Assembly (NCBI RefSeq): GCF_016735585.2
Contig: NZ_JAERSE020000005.1
Location: forward strand, 186,001 to 250,000
DNA: 64,000 nt
Origin: Chryseobacterium tagetis
GTDB lineage: Bacteria > Bacteroidota > Bacteroidia > Flavobacteriales > Weeksellaceae
Reading direction: 5' to 3'
The position numbers and the translations under genes are program-made. Shown here in pieces: positions 51,783 to 60,361 of the stretch (position 1 is the first letter of the stretch; every line of letters starts with the position of its first letter). The notes under the pieces were generated by a model. It was not told where the DNA came from, made no database searches, and was given only the letters and a program-made list of their open reading frames with translations.

Positions 51783-52232
51783 ATGGAGAAGATCGTATTT
51801 GAGAAAAATGACATAAGGAATTATGTGAAAAACGTGATTGCGGAAAAGATCGAAAAACTTAAAAACTTTATTGAATTTACCCAGGAAGCAAGTCGCGATA
51901 TCAAAAAAACTCCGAAGTATGACAGTATGAGAGAAGAAATGCAGGAGGAGATTTACCAAATGCAGAAACAGCTTGGAGCTTTGAATGATTTGAAGAGGAA
52001 TATGGCGAAGGTTTTAACGAATTCTACAGAACGTATACAGTTAGGCTCTTTAGTGATTACCAATAAAGCCCGTTTCTATATTTCGGTTTCATTGGGTGAG
52101 TTTTTCTTTGAGGGTGATCGCTTTTATGCGATTTCCCCGGAAAGTCCGATGGCGAAAAAAATGATGGGAATGAAGTCCGGAGATGATTTTACATTAAATA
52201 AAATTCATCAGGAGATTGTTGAGGTTTTATAG
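51783..52232 (+). CDS. GreA/GreB C-terminal-like protein
   Basis: 149 residues. The N-terminal two thirds is a charged, probably coiled-coil region (SMREEMQEEIYQMQKQLGAL); the C-terminal part (GSLVITNKARFYISVSLG then ISPESPMAKKMMGMKSGDDF) resembles the C-terminal domain of transcript cleavage factors GreA/GreB. In flavobacterial records such proteins are sometimes named 3-oxoacyl-ACP synthase, which I think is wrong. Role in transcription is a guess. Confidence 0.6.
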   Translation: MEKIVFEKNDIRNYVKNVIAEKIEKLKNFIEFTQEASRDIKKTPKYDSMREEMQEEIYQMQKQLGALNDLKRNMAKVLTNSTERIQLGSLVITNKARFYISVSLGEFFFEGDRFYAISPESPMAKKMMGMKSGDDFTLNKIHQEIVEVL

Positions 52233-52248
52233 TAAATATTTTCAACAT

Positions 52249-52311
52249 TGTCATTATGAGCGTAACGAAGAGTCTATTTCTATTATAAAGATTCTTATTT
52301 TGTAAGAATGA
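52249..52311. repeat. degenerate REP-like element
   Basis: Left arm TGTCATTATGAGCGTAACGA then AGAGTCT; a degraded right arm (AAGATTCTT ... AAGAATGATA) follows. Related to the elements at 3022, 7149 and 56517. Confidence 0.55.
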
Positions 52312-52375
52312 TAAAATACCTTTTTAGACTCAAAATTTAATTTAGAATAAGTAAAAAATATTGAATTCCATGTCG

Positions 52376-52383
52376 TAATTTTG
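52376..52383 (+). promoter_or_regulatory. -7 element of nitroreductase gene, start-proximal
   Basis: TAATTTTG ending 4 bases before the ATG at 52388. Confidence 0.5.
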
Positions 52384-52387
52384 CTGT

Positions 52388-52897
52388 ATGAATAAAGCAG
52401 AAGTTTTAAAAGAAATCATAGAGCAAAGAAGAAGTGTCTTTCCAAAAGATTACAATGAAAATGAAATTTCTCAGGAAATTATTGATGAGATTTTACATTC
52501 AGCGACATTGGCTCCCAATCATAAACGTACAAAGCCTTGGCGTTTTAAAATATTCAAAGGAGAAGAAAAAGCCAAACTGGCTTTAGAAATGCAATCTATT
52601 TACAAAGCAACCCAACCCGAACATCTTTTTCTTGAAAAAAAATATAACGATATCGGCTTTAAAATCAATAAAGCTGATGTAGTTGTTTCTATCGTTGTTA
52701 ATTTCAGCGGCATGGTCCCGGAATGGGAAGAGATCGCGGCGGTTTCTATGGCGGTTCAGAATATGTATCTGACTTGTACAGCTAATCAAATCGGTTGCTA
52801 TTGGAGTTCTCCGAAAATAGTAGAGCAGTTGAAAGAATCTTTAAGGATTGAAGAGAACCAGAAATGTTTAGGACTATTCTATATGGGACAGATCTAA
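52388..52897 (+). CDS. nitroreductase family protein
   Basis: 169 residues with an FMN-binding fold of the YdjA-like small group: SATLAPNHKRTKPWRFKIF at the FMN phosphate site, AAVSMAVQNMYLTCTANQIG in the dimer helix, and the C-terminal LGLFYMGQI. It reduces unknown substrates with NAD(P)H. One base separates it from the next gene. Confidence 0.85.
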   Translation: MNKAEVLKEIIEQRRSVFPKDYNENEISQEIIDEILHSATLAPNHKRTKPWRFKIFKGEEKAKLALEMQSIYKATQPEHLFLEKKYNDIGFKINKADVVVSIVVNFSGMVPEWEEIAAVSMAVQNMYLTCTANQIGCYWSSPKIVEQLKESLRIEENQKCLGLFYMGQI

Positions 52898-52898
52898 A

Positions 52899-53483
52899 AT
52901 GAAAAATATTTACAGAAATTATAACGAAGAAGATTTAATCGTTGCCTATCTTTCGATGGTAGAGCATACAGGAAAGATCAATGATGAAATGCGAGAGGCA
53001 ATCTGTCAGAAATTCGATTATGATGAATTTGTAAAGAAAGCAAATTTTAGGACAGCTTTAATTAAAGAGAAGGGAAGGATTTCTTTTGAGGTTCATAATA
53101 TGGTCCAAAAAGGTGAAGATTTCAATTTTATTGAGCATACTATTTCATCAGATATTCTTTCTAAAAGGGAATTAGAGCGTTTAATCATAGAAAAATATTA
53201 TCAATTTTCATTATATAAAGAAAATAATAGGATAGACAAAAAAACGATTTACAAAAGTCTTTTAGGGATTTTAGTGTCAACAGTTATCGGAATTTTTGTC
53301 TTGAGAGATTTTGTTATAATAACCAATGAAGCTTCGTTTCTATTATTGATTCCTCTTTATATTGTTAATTATTTGGTGATTAAAGCTATTACAGGAAAGA
53401 CAAGAGATAATCTTATCGTATTTTTAGCTGTTTTTATTTCCGTAATCCTCTCAACAATACTACCATTTATATTGTTTTACTAA
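52899..53483 (+). CDS. hypothetical protein with C-terminal membrane segments
   Basis: 194 residues. The N-terminal 120 are soluble, helical (KNIYRNYNEEDLIVAYLSMV) and followed by three hydrophobic segments (about 120-194). It follows the nitroreductase gene by one base and is likely co-transcribed. No family recognised. Confidence 0.55.
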   Translation: MKNIYRNYNEEDLIVAYLSMVEHTGKINDEMREAICQKFDYDEFVKKANFRTALIKEKGRISFEVHNMVQKGEDFNFIEHTISSDILSKRELERLIIEKYYQFSLYKENNRIDKKTIYKSLLGILVSTVIGIFVLRDFVIITNEASFLLLIPLYIVNYLVIKAITGKTRDNLIVFLAVFISVILSTILPFILFY

Positions 53484-53504
53484 AAATATTTTGTTTTCAA
53501 ATCT

Positions 53505-53532
53505 TTGGAATTGAAAATTTTGTTTATCTTTG
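53505..53532 (+). promoter_or_regulatory. promoter of rpsP-rimM
   Basis: TTG at 53505, 17 bases, TATCTTTG at 53525-53532; about 45-base leader before the rpsP ATG. Confidence 0.65.
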
Positions 53533-53581
53533 CACTCTTAAATATTTAACTGGGACGAGTTCCCGTAAAATTCACAACATT

Positions 53582-54139
53582 ATGTCAGTAAAAATCAGAT
53601 TACAAAGACACGGATCAAAAGGGAGACCTTTCTTCCACATCGTGGTTGCAGATTCTAGAGCTAGAAGAGATGGTAGATTCATCGAGAAACTAGGAACTTA
53701 CAACCCAATTACTAACCCTGCAACTATCGATTTGAACGTTGATTCTGCTGTAAAGTGGTTAAACAACGGTGCTCAGCCAACTGATACTGCAAGAGCTATC
53801 CTTTCTTACAAAGGTGCACTTTACAAAAAACACTTACAAGGTGGTGTTGCTAAAGGAGCTTTTGATGAGGCTGAAGCTGAAAAAAGATTCAATGCTTGGG
53901 TAGAAGCTAAAGATGCGAAAGTACAAGGTAAAGTAGAAGGTTTGGCTCAATCTAAAGTTGATGCTAAGAAAGCTGCTTTAGAAGCTGAAGCTAAAGTAAA
54001 CGAAGCTAGAATCGCTGCTGCTGCACAAGCTGAAGCTGATGCTAAGGCTGCTGAAGAAGCTGCAAATGCACCTGCTGAAGAAGTTGCTACAGAAGGAGAA
54101 GCTGCTGCTGAATCTACAGAAGAAAACACTGAAGCATAA
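53582..54139 (+). CDS. rpsP: 30S ribosomal protein S16 with long C-terminal extension
   Basis: 185 residues. Residues 1-80 are standard bS16 (RLQRHGSKGRPFFHIVVADS then RDGRFIEKLGTYNP). The remaining 100 residues are an Ala/Glu/Lys-rich, low-complexity tail (KAAEEAANAPAEEVATEGEA), usual in Bacteroidota S16. rimM starts 12 bases later, forming the conserved rpsP-rimM pair. Confidence 0.95.
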   Translation: MSVKIRLQRHGSKGRPFFHIVVADSRARRDGRFIEKLGTYNPITNPATIDLNVDSAVKWLNNGAQPTDTARAILSYKGALYKKHLQGGVAKGAFDEAEAEKRFNAWVEAKDAKVQGKVEGLAQSKVDAKKAALEAEAKVNEARIAAAAQAEADAKAAEEAANAPAEEVATEGEAAAESTEENTEA

Positions 54140-54150
54140 GAAAAGCCTGT

Positions 54151-54693
54151 ATGCGTAAAGAAGATTGCTATCTATTAGGAAAAATCACACGCAGACACGG
54201 ACTTGCGGGAAATGTAATCCTTAAACTGGATACAGACCAACCCGAGCTTTACAATAAACTGGAATCAATATTCGTTGAAATCAACGGATTATTGGTTCCT
54301 TTTTTTATTGCAAAATCATCTTGGAGCAAACTCGATGCTCTGAATATTGCTTTCAAAAATTCTACAGAAATGCTGGTAGATCAGTCTTTGGGTAAAGATG
54401 TATATTTACCTTTGGCTTCTTTACCAAAACTTTCAGGAAAGCAATTCTATTACCACGAAATCATAGGCTACGAAATTTTTGATGAAAATGATAACAACTG
54501 TGGGGTCATCAGATCGGTGAATGATCAGACAGCGCAGGTATATTTTATCACAAATCTTGACGGAAAAGAAGTGGTAATCCCTATGATCAAAGACTGGATT
54601 CTTGAAGTTGACAGGGAAGAAAGAACGATCAAAATGCAACTTCCTGAAGGTCTTATCGATGTCTTTTTAGTTCCTTCTAAGAAAGACGAATAA
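54151..54693 (+). CDS. rimM: ribosome maturation factor RimM
   Basis: 180 residues. An N-terminal RimM domain (LGKITRRHGLAGNVILKLDT) and a PRC-barrel (YYHEIIGYEIFDENDNNCG then KEVVIPMIKDWILEVDRE). It assists 30S maturation at the 16S 3' domain with S19. Co-transcribed with rpsP. Confidence 0.95.
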   Translation: MRKEDCYLLGKITRRHGLAGNVILKLDTDQPELYNKLESIFVEINGLLVPFFIAKSSWSKLDALNIAFKNSTEMLVDQSLGKDVYLPLASLPKLSGKQFYYHEIIGYEIFDENDNNCGVIRSVNDQTAQVYFITNLDGKEVVIPMIKDWILEVDREERTIKMQLPEGLIDVFLVPSKKDE

Positions 54694-54766
54694 TATTTCT
54701 TTTAACAAAGAAGGCAAATTTACCTTCAATCAGTATTTTATTTTCAATATTTTATTGAGCATTTTA

Positions 54767-56410
54767 TTACTCATATACTGCGGGTAATAGATAATCCTGT
54801 ACAATTTTATCAGCCTGAGAATGCGCATAAGGTTTATTATATGCTGTTGCTGTAATTACTATCACGATTGGTATTTCTGTGAAAATGATGATTTTATTTC
54901 CTCCATTTCCGCTGGATTGGTAGCTTTCAAATTCTTTATTCCCGATTTTATACAATTTTCTCCAGAACAGATATCCGTAACCTTCAAAATCTTTACGGTC
55001 TGGAAAATAATTGGTGAACGATTTTTTGATCCAGTTTTTATCCAAAATCTGTTTTCCATTCCAGATGCCGTTGTTTTTATAAAGCTGTCCGAATTTAGCA
55101 AAATCCAAAGCTTTCATTCTTAATCCTCCCGCTAAAGAAGGTTTATGTTGAGGTGTAAATTGCCATTTATAATCAGTAATTCCAAGAGGTTGAAAAAGTT
55201 TTTTGTCAGCATAATATTCCAATCCGCTTGGAATAGATTTATCCAGAATATCTCCTGTTAAAACAACTCCTGCCGTAAAATAACTCCAATTCCTCCCGAT
55301 TTTATTTTCAGTCATTGGTAAATCGAGAATAAACTTGATCCAATTGTCGGTTGGGTACATGTTCTCTTCATTTCCAGGAGATTCATAATCTTCATCATTT
55401 CCGTTAAAAGCGGAACTCATAGTGAGTAAACTTTTAATCGTAATGCTGTCTTTTTTAGAAGAATAATTATTGAATTGTTTTAAATTGTAAAATTCTTTCA
55501 GGCTTTGATTTTCATTTTTAATGAAACCATCTTTTATCGCCATTCCCATCAATGCTGAAGAAAAAGATTTTCCAACGGAACGAGTATCATTTAAACTGTC
55601 TCTTTTGTACCCATTAAAATATTCTTCTAATAGCAGTTTCTCATTTTTAATCACAACAATTCCTGTAATATCTCGGAATCTTTTTTCAGCTATTTTTTGA
55701 TTTAAAGCTCTGATTTTTTCTGTATTAAACTTTTTTTTAGAAACTTTCCAGCTACTCGTCTGTTGAATTTTCTGAACAGCGATTTGTTGCTCAGAAACAT
55801 TTTTTTTAGGGATAACTAATGTAATTTCTCCTTGAGCAATTACATTTCCTACTTGTAAGGTTGATGTTTTTAAATAAGGTTTAATTTCAATTTTTAAAGT
55901 GTGATTTCCCGTTTCCAATGCATCAATTCCTCCGTTTGCAAGATAAAACCGCATCCATAAGTATCTTCCCCAAGAATCTTCGTTCGTTGTGCTTAGAAAA
56001 GGAATTCTGAAATTTGTTTTGATTTTTTTACTTTCCGGATTTCCCGCTCCTGAATTCAGATTTTCAGTATAAATTAATTTTCCGTCAACGATGAAATTGA
56101 ACTGATAATTTCCTTTTTTTAAAAGTTCGTCTACAGATAAAGCAGGATCTAGTTGATGTAAATAATTAACCAACGAATTATCCATGAAAACACGGATATC
56201 AAAATCTTTATCCTCCTGAAATATCATGGTTTTCAGAAAATCACTCTCTTTTGTATTTTCTAAAGAAATGACTCTATCTAAAAACATAATTTTGTTCAAA
56301 TGATTTCTCTGAACGGAATTTTCAATTTTATCAGGTTCAGTAATATTTTGAGTCTGGCTTAAAAAAAGACCGGAAATTAAAAGAAAGGTAAATGCTAAAA
56401 TGGGTTTCAT
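54767..56410 (-). CDS. serine hydrolase, beta-lactamase class C family, with N-terminal domain
   Basis: 547 residues with a signal peptide (ending LSQT). The first 220 residues form a domain of unknown type. The C-terminal serine hydrolase domain has SxxK (S-V-G-K in DTRSVGKSFSSALM), a central NWSYFTAGVVL in the place of YxN, and GNGGNKIII near the end. It probably hydrolyses peptides or esters in the envelope; not a proven beta-lactamase. Confidence 0.8.
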   Translation of the reverse strand: MKPILAFTFLLISGLFLSQTQNITEPDKIENSVQRNHLNKIMFLDRVISLENTKESDFLKTMIFQEDKDFDIRVFMDNSLVNYLHQLDPALSVDELLKKGNYQFNFIVDGKLIYTENLNSGAGNPESKKIKTNFRIPFLSTTNEDSWGRYLWMRFYLANGGIDALETGNHTLKIEIKPYLKTSTLQVGNVIAQGEITLVIPKKNVSEQQIAVQKIQQTSSWKVSKKKFNTEKIRALNQKIAEKRFRDITGIVVIKNEKLLLEEYFNGYKRDSLNDTRSVGKSFSSALMGMAIKDGFIKNENQSLKEFYNLKQFNNYSSKKDSITIKSLLTMSSAFNGNDEDYESPGNEENMYPTDNWIKFILDLPMTENKIGRNWSYFTAGVVLTGDILDKSIPSGLEYYADKKLFQPLGITDYKWQFTPQHKPSLAGGLRMKALDFAKFGQLYKNNGIWNGKQILDKNWIKKSFTNYFPDRKDFEGYGYLFWRKLYKIGNKEFESYQSSGNGGNKIIIFTEIPIVIVITATAYNKPYAHSQADKIVQDYLLPAVYE

Positions 56411-56516
56411 GGAAAATTTTATCTAAGCAAAAATATAAATCGTTTTCTTGAAAAAATAGAATGAAATTAACATTTGGGAGTTTTTAAACTACAAAACATG
56501 CAATATTCATATAATT

Positions 56517-56587
56517 TATCATTCCGTAGGAGTTCTGACAACTAAAATAAACGTTAATAATTCAGCTTAGATTCCTTCGGAATGACA
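56517..56587. repeat. REP-like palindromic element
   Basis: Left arm TATCATTCCGTAGGAGTTCT and right arm AGATTCCTTCGGAATGACA around a 31-base centre. Related to 7149-7217. Confidence 0.8.
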
Positions 56588-56635
56588 AAAATATTGTGTG
56601 ATTTTTTTGAAGTGTTTTTGAAAAAGGTTTAAAGT

Positions 56636-57436
56636 TTATTTTAAAATTTTTCTATATTTCAAAGGTGTAATCCCAATATTTTCTTTAAAACAACGGATAA
56701 AATGGCTCTGATCTGAAAATCCGCATTCTAGGGCAACTTCTGATAAAGACTCAAATTTATTCAAAAGTTGTAGGGATTTTTCAACTTTTAATTTTCTTAG
56801 GTATTCTCCTAAATTACATTGGAAATACTTCTGAAAATCCCGGCTCAAATGCATTGGATGGATATTCAACGTTTGAGAAAGTTCAGCTAAATTTAGCTTT
56901 TCTGTGAAATGTTCATGCAGAATTTCATCAATATGCTTTACCCAAAGAGGTTTCTTATCTGAATTTCCTTTCTGATGAGAAAATTGATTAAATATATTCA
57001 ATAAAAGCTGATGGATACTTAATTCAAATGAAACGTTATTGAGTTTTGTTTCCTTAAAAATTTGATGAATTAATAATTTTGAAGCAGGATTTTTAATATT
57101 GAAGCTTCCTTCAATTAAATCTTTAGAAAGCTGGAATTTTTCAAACCATTCTTTTGTAATTTCGATATGAAATCCACGGGTGAAAATGTCGGGTTTTATA
57201 TTGTAATGCGCATCTTCCCAATGATGATAGAGTAGTGTTCCCGCTGAACAATCATAGGTTTCTTTTTTGTTACCTTCCGTCATATTTCCCTGTAGCAGAA
57301 AAGTGAAATAAGGGTTTTCATGATAATGCCAATCAACAAAAGGATGAGTGTATTCTGTATCCGTAATAGTCAATCCATCGAAACTCATTGTCTCGTTGGT
57401 CTGTCCAAAAAATTCACCATTACGAAGGTTCTTCAT
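56636..57436 (-). CDS. AraC family transcriptional regulator
   Basis: 266 residues: N-terminal cupin-like sensing part (THPFVDWHYHENPYFTFLLQ) and a C-terminal AraC double helix-turn-helix (LNIHPMHLSRDFQKYFQCNL then EVALECGFSDQSHFIRCFKE). It lies 1 base after the gene at 57438 on the same strand. The target genes are unknown. Confidence 0.85.
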   Translation of the reverse strand: MKNLRNGEFFGQTNETMSFDGLTITDTEYTHPFVDWHYHENPYFTFLLQGNMTEGNKKETYDCSAGTLLYHHWEDAHYNIKPDIFTRGFHIEITKEWFEKFQLSKDLIEGSFNIKNPASKLLIHQIFKETKLNNVSFELSIHQLLLNIFNQFSHQKGNSDKKPLWVKHIDEILHEHFTEKLNLAELSQTLNIHPMHLSRDFQKYFQCNLGEYLRKLKVEKSLQLLNKFESLSEVALECGFSDQSHFIRCFKENIGITPLKYRKILK

Positions 57437-57437
57437 C

Positions 57438-58364
57438 TTATAATTTTTCTTTTAAATTTTCAATCTGTCTATACATCTTGTTGAAAAATATTTTCCGGTC
57501 TCTATTTCCGGAAGTCCCTAAAGATTTTGAATTTTTGATCTGATGTTCAAAATAATTCTTAGTTTCACTGCAGGTTTTAGCATCATTGATCAAGATATAT
57601 CCGAACATATTCGCCGGCAAAGCAAAAAGGGATTGTTGTGGATGATGAAAAAAGATGTCATTCGAAAGATGCATCAATTCATTTTCATAAAGATGAAATT
57701 TCGGATCATTTTCTGTTTTTTGCTCTATATACTCAATTAATTCCTTTAATTCATCTAGGATAATCTGGGCTTCGTTGATTTTCAGAAGACCGGTTTCATA
57801 ATAAAATAAGATCTGCTGCAAAATACTGGAAACCGTCATGTCATTCCATAATTCTACGACATTCTGTTCTTCATATTTTTTCTTTAATTCTTTCGTGTTA
57901 GGTTCAAAATTTGGTGGAGAAAACTCAAGAAAAGGAATGAAAACCTGTTTTGCATTCAGCAGATTCATCCATACATATATTTTAAAACGGGAAAGCAAAG
58001 TATCCGAAAGAGTATAAAAAAACGGAATATCTTTCGCCGAATAATAAATCGTCATTCCATCTGAGAGTGGGAGATTTTCAAAAACGTTAAGGTTGTTTTG
58101 AAAGAACGACTGTAAATCGTCGGTTTCAGTTACAGCAGTAGTTTTTTGTGCTAAGATTTGCTGATCCGAAGTAATGAAGTGATTCAGGGAGATCTGATAA
58201 TGTTTTGCAAGTTCCAAACCTTCCTCAAAACTGAATTTTGCTTTCAGGGAAGTTCTTCTATGAGCTGCATCATAGCTTATGTCAAGGATATTAGCAATTT
58301 CATCATTCAGAGATTTGTCACCAATTTTCTTCCGGATTTCCTTAAGCAAACTTTCCTGATGCAT
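57438..58364 (-). CDS. DNA-binding protein with N-terminal helix-turn-helix
   Basis: 308 residues from the ATG at 58364. Residues about 10-60 form a helix-turn-helix (LNDEIANILDISYDAAHRR then SFEEGLELAKHYQISLNHF). The other 240 residues are helical, with no recognised domain. It is co-transcribed with the AraC regulator 1 base downstream, so the two probably control one response. A -7 element upstream supports the start. Confidence 0.7.
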   Translation of the reverse strand: MHQESLLKEIRKKIGDKSLNDEIANILDISYDAAHRRTSLKAKFSFEEGLELAKHYQISLNHFITSDQQILAQKTTAVTETDDLQSFFQNNLNVFENLPLSDGMTIYYSAKDIPFFYTLSDTLLSRFKIYVWMNLLNAKQVFIPFLEFSPPNFEPNTKELKKKYEEQNVVELWNDMTVSSILQQILFYYETGLLKINEAQIILDELKELIEYIEQKTENDPKFHLYENELMHLSNDIFFHHPQQSLFALPANMFGYILINDAKTCSETKNYFEHQIKNSKSLGTSGNRDRKIFFNKMYRQIENLKEKL

Positions 58365-58380
58365 GGTTTTGTGATTTTCA

Positions 58381-58388
58381 CAAATGTA
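58381..58388 (-). promoter_or_regulatory. -7 element of HTH gene
   Basis: TACATTTG on the minus strand, 16 bases before the ATG at 58364. Confidence 0.45.
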
Positions 58389-58437
58389 CTCATTTATTTT
58401 AATTTTTTTTCGCATTCGGCTTTAAGCTTTTGGTAGA

Positions 58438-58445
58438 TAATTTTG
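58438..58445 (+). promoter_or_regulatory. -7 element of lipoprotein gene
   Basis: TAATTTTG, 24 bases before the ATG at 58470. Confidence 0.45.
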
Positions 58446-58469
58446 AAGTATAATTTTAAATAATGAGCC

Positions 58470-59036
58470 ATGAAAAAGTATTATATGCTTCCTGTAGTTG
58501 TTCTGATTCTTAATTCCTGTACGACTTTCAATAGAAAAATGATTAAGGATGATTTGTCGGTGATCACCAAAGAAAATATTTCGATGATTGATGGAGAATA
58601 TGAATTTAAAGGATATGAACATATCAATGCCGGAAATCAAAAATCTGAGGAAATGAGAGACTTCGCAGGAATGATCGATTTGAAAAATTCTAAAATTGCA
58701 GATTGTGATAAAGTTCTTATAAGATCAACACCCTTGGACAAACCAAAAACGTACGAAATAGACTTTAAGCTTTTAAAAAATGATTCTCTGAAATATTCTT
58801 TTAAATACAATGCCACTCTCAAAAACGGTTTGCTTTCCCTGAGTAATTATACCTCCAAATGTCATGGGATTCCTTTTTTATTTGGTGGATGTCAGAGTTT
58901 TCAAAGCAGGATTGGTCTTACTGCGCAAAAGAATTTACTGATTCAGGACTATTATGATAACAGTGGTGCAGCTTTGTTTATCATGTGGGCTGGTTACACT
59001 ATTAATTATGCTGAAAAATATAAAAGAATCCAATAA
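58470..59036 (+). CDS. hypothetical lipoprotein
   Basis: 188 residues with a lipobox (LNSC) at residues 14-17. Mature part contains SMIDGEYEFKGYEHINAG and a Cys-rich CHGIPFLFGGCQSF stretch. I do not recognise the family. It starts 8 bases before the CDP-alcohol transferase gene ends its own start gap, so they are co-transcribed. Confidence 0.55.
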   Translation: MKKYYMLPVVVLILNSCTTFNRKMIKDDLSVITKENISMIDGEYEFKGYEHINAGNQKSEEMRDFAGMIDLKNSKIADCDKVLIRSTPLDKPKTYEIDFKLLKNDSLKYSFKYNATLKNGLLSLSNYTSKCHGIPFLFGGCQSFQSRIGLTAQKNLLIQDYYDNSGAALFIMWAGYTINYAEKYKRIQ

Positions 59037-59044
59037 AATTTATC

Positions 59045-59644
59045 ATGAAAACTATACCCTATATTTTAATCGCTACAAGATTTATTCTTGCGCCTATCAT
59101 CTTTTTACTTGCTTATTTTAAAGGAGAAGAATCCGGATTTTTGATTTTAGCTTTAATGTATTTCGGATTGTTGACGGATATTTTTGATGGAATTATTGCC
59201 CGGAAAGTTGGTGTTTCTTCTGAGAAATTGAGAAGATTAGACAGCCAGACCGATTTGGTTTTCTGGCTTTCATTAGGATTTGCCGCCTATTTTATAAATC
59301 CCGAATTAATAAAGAACGAATGGAAAGGAATTGCTTTAATCTTCTTCATGGAAGCACTTTGCTACATTATCAGCATCTTGAAATTTGGTAAAGAAACCTG
59401 TACCCATGCTTTTTTATCAAAAACGTGGGGAATAAGTCTGCTCATTGCTTTTACCTATTTAATAGGCTTTCAACAGGCGGGTTGGGCTTTTTATCTCACA
59501 GTAGGATTAGGATTTATTGCTCATATTGATGTTATTCTGATTGTTTTACTCCTTCCGAAATGGCAATATGATGTTCCGAGCTCTTACCATGCGTGGAAAA
59601 TTCGGAATGGGAAACAGCGTAGAAAAAGTATATTTTTCAACTAG
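59045..59644 (+). CDS. CDP-alcohol phosphatidyltransferase family protein
   Basis: 199-residue membrane protein with several spans. The family motif is nearly complete: D-x2-DG-x2-AR-x8-[L]-x3-D-x3-D (in TDIFDGIIARKVGVSSEKL then RRLDSQTD). The Gly of the canonical motif is Leu here. It may make a phospholipid with an unusual head group, or be less active. It is 8 bases after the lipoprotein gene. Confidence 0.75.
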   Translation: MKTIPYILIATRFILAPIIFLLAYFKGEESGFLILALMYFGLLTDIFDGIIARKVGVSSEKLRRLDSQTDLVFWLSLGFAAYFINPELIKNEWKGIALIFFMEALCYIISILKFGKETCTHAFLSKTWGISLLIAFTYLIGFQQAGWAFYLTVGLGFIAHIDVILIVLLLPKWQYDVPSSYHAWKIRNGKQRRKSIFFN

Positions 59645-59699
59645 TATTAATCAAATATTTGTGATATATTGGCGGAGTCAAAATTTTAAATACTAAACC

Positions 59700-60251
59700 A
59701 TGAGAAAAATTCGAATTTTAAACTTTTTCGCCATCTTACTCTTTTTATTGAGTTGTAGTGGAAACACAGAGGAATTACAATCTGAAAATGAAACTCTACT
59801 CTCAAAAAAAACTGCCGTTGCGGGTAAATCAAGTTTAGTTGATCTTCCTGTAGTGTATGCAGTAATTTATTCTGATTATACCTGTACTAACGGGAAAAGC
59901 TATAAGTATTATGCTACTGCTACTGATGTTGTCCCTTATGACCGACATGTGTATTCAATAGCAAAAAGAGGAGATGCTACAATAATTTTACCATTGCGTA
60001 TTATTCCGGCAAATGAAAACGTCTCTACTTCGATCGGAGTATTTCTTAATGAAACGGTAAAGGTTGGCGATATATCGGTGCAGGCTCAGCAGGTTTTTAA
60101 TAATACAATAAGTACGGATGTGTCAAGTGAGTTTGATAGACCATTTATAGATATGTATGTTGATAATTGCATCAGGACAACCATTTCTCCTCCGGGAAAT
60201 CCTTGTAATACTGATTCTAATGATAATGGAATACCAGACTGTTTCGAATAA
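59700..60251 (+). CDS. hypothetical lipoprotein with Ca2+-loop-like tail
   Basis: 183 residues with a lipobox (LLSC) at residues 16-19. The beta-rich middle is followed by a C-terminal N-T-D-S-N-D-N-G-I-P-D-C, which resembles a thrombospondin type 3 or EF-hand-like calcium loop. Unknown function. A terminator follows at 60281. Confidence 0.55.
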   Translation: MRKIRILNFFAILLFLLSCSGNTEELQSENETLLSKKTAVAGKSSLVDLPVVYAVIYSDYTCTNGKSYKYYATATDVVPYDRHVYSIAKRGDATIILPLRIIPANENVSTSIGVFLNETVKVGDISVQAQQVFNNTISTDVSSEFDRPFIDMYVDNCIRTTISPPGNPCNTDSNDNGIPDCFE

Positions 60252-60280
60252 TCTAATATACAAAATATAATAAATTATTA

Positions 60281-60316
60281 AAAACAGTGCAATCATCAAG
60301 TTGCGCTGTTTTTTTG
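60281..60316 (+). terminator. terminator after lipoprotein gene
   Basis: Stem AAAACAGTGCAA/TTGCGCTGTTTT with one G-T pair, then a T run. Confidence 0.8.
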
Positions 60317-60324
60317 TAACTTTG
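60317..60324 (+). promoter_or_regulatory. -7 element of asnS
   Basis: TAACTTTG followed by CAGAC, 37 bases before the ATG. Confidence 0.5.
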
Positions 60325-60361
60325 CAGACATTAATTTTTATACGAAAATTTTAATCAACAA

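Noticed and set aside
53947..54129. 60-codon minus-strand ORF rich in Ala/Ser
   Set aside because: Shadow of the low-complexity C-terminal tail of ribosomal protein S16.
54767..56410. Beta-lactamase resistance gene
   Set aside because: The SxxK is present, but the YxN and KTG motifs are not canonical and there is a large extra N-terminal domain; a general serine hydrolase is more likely.
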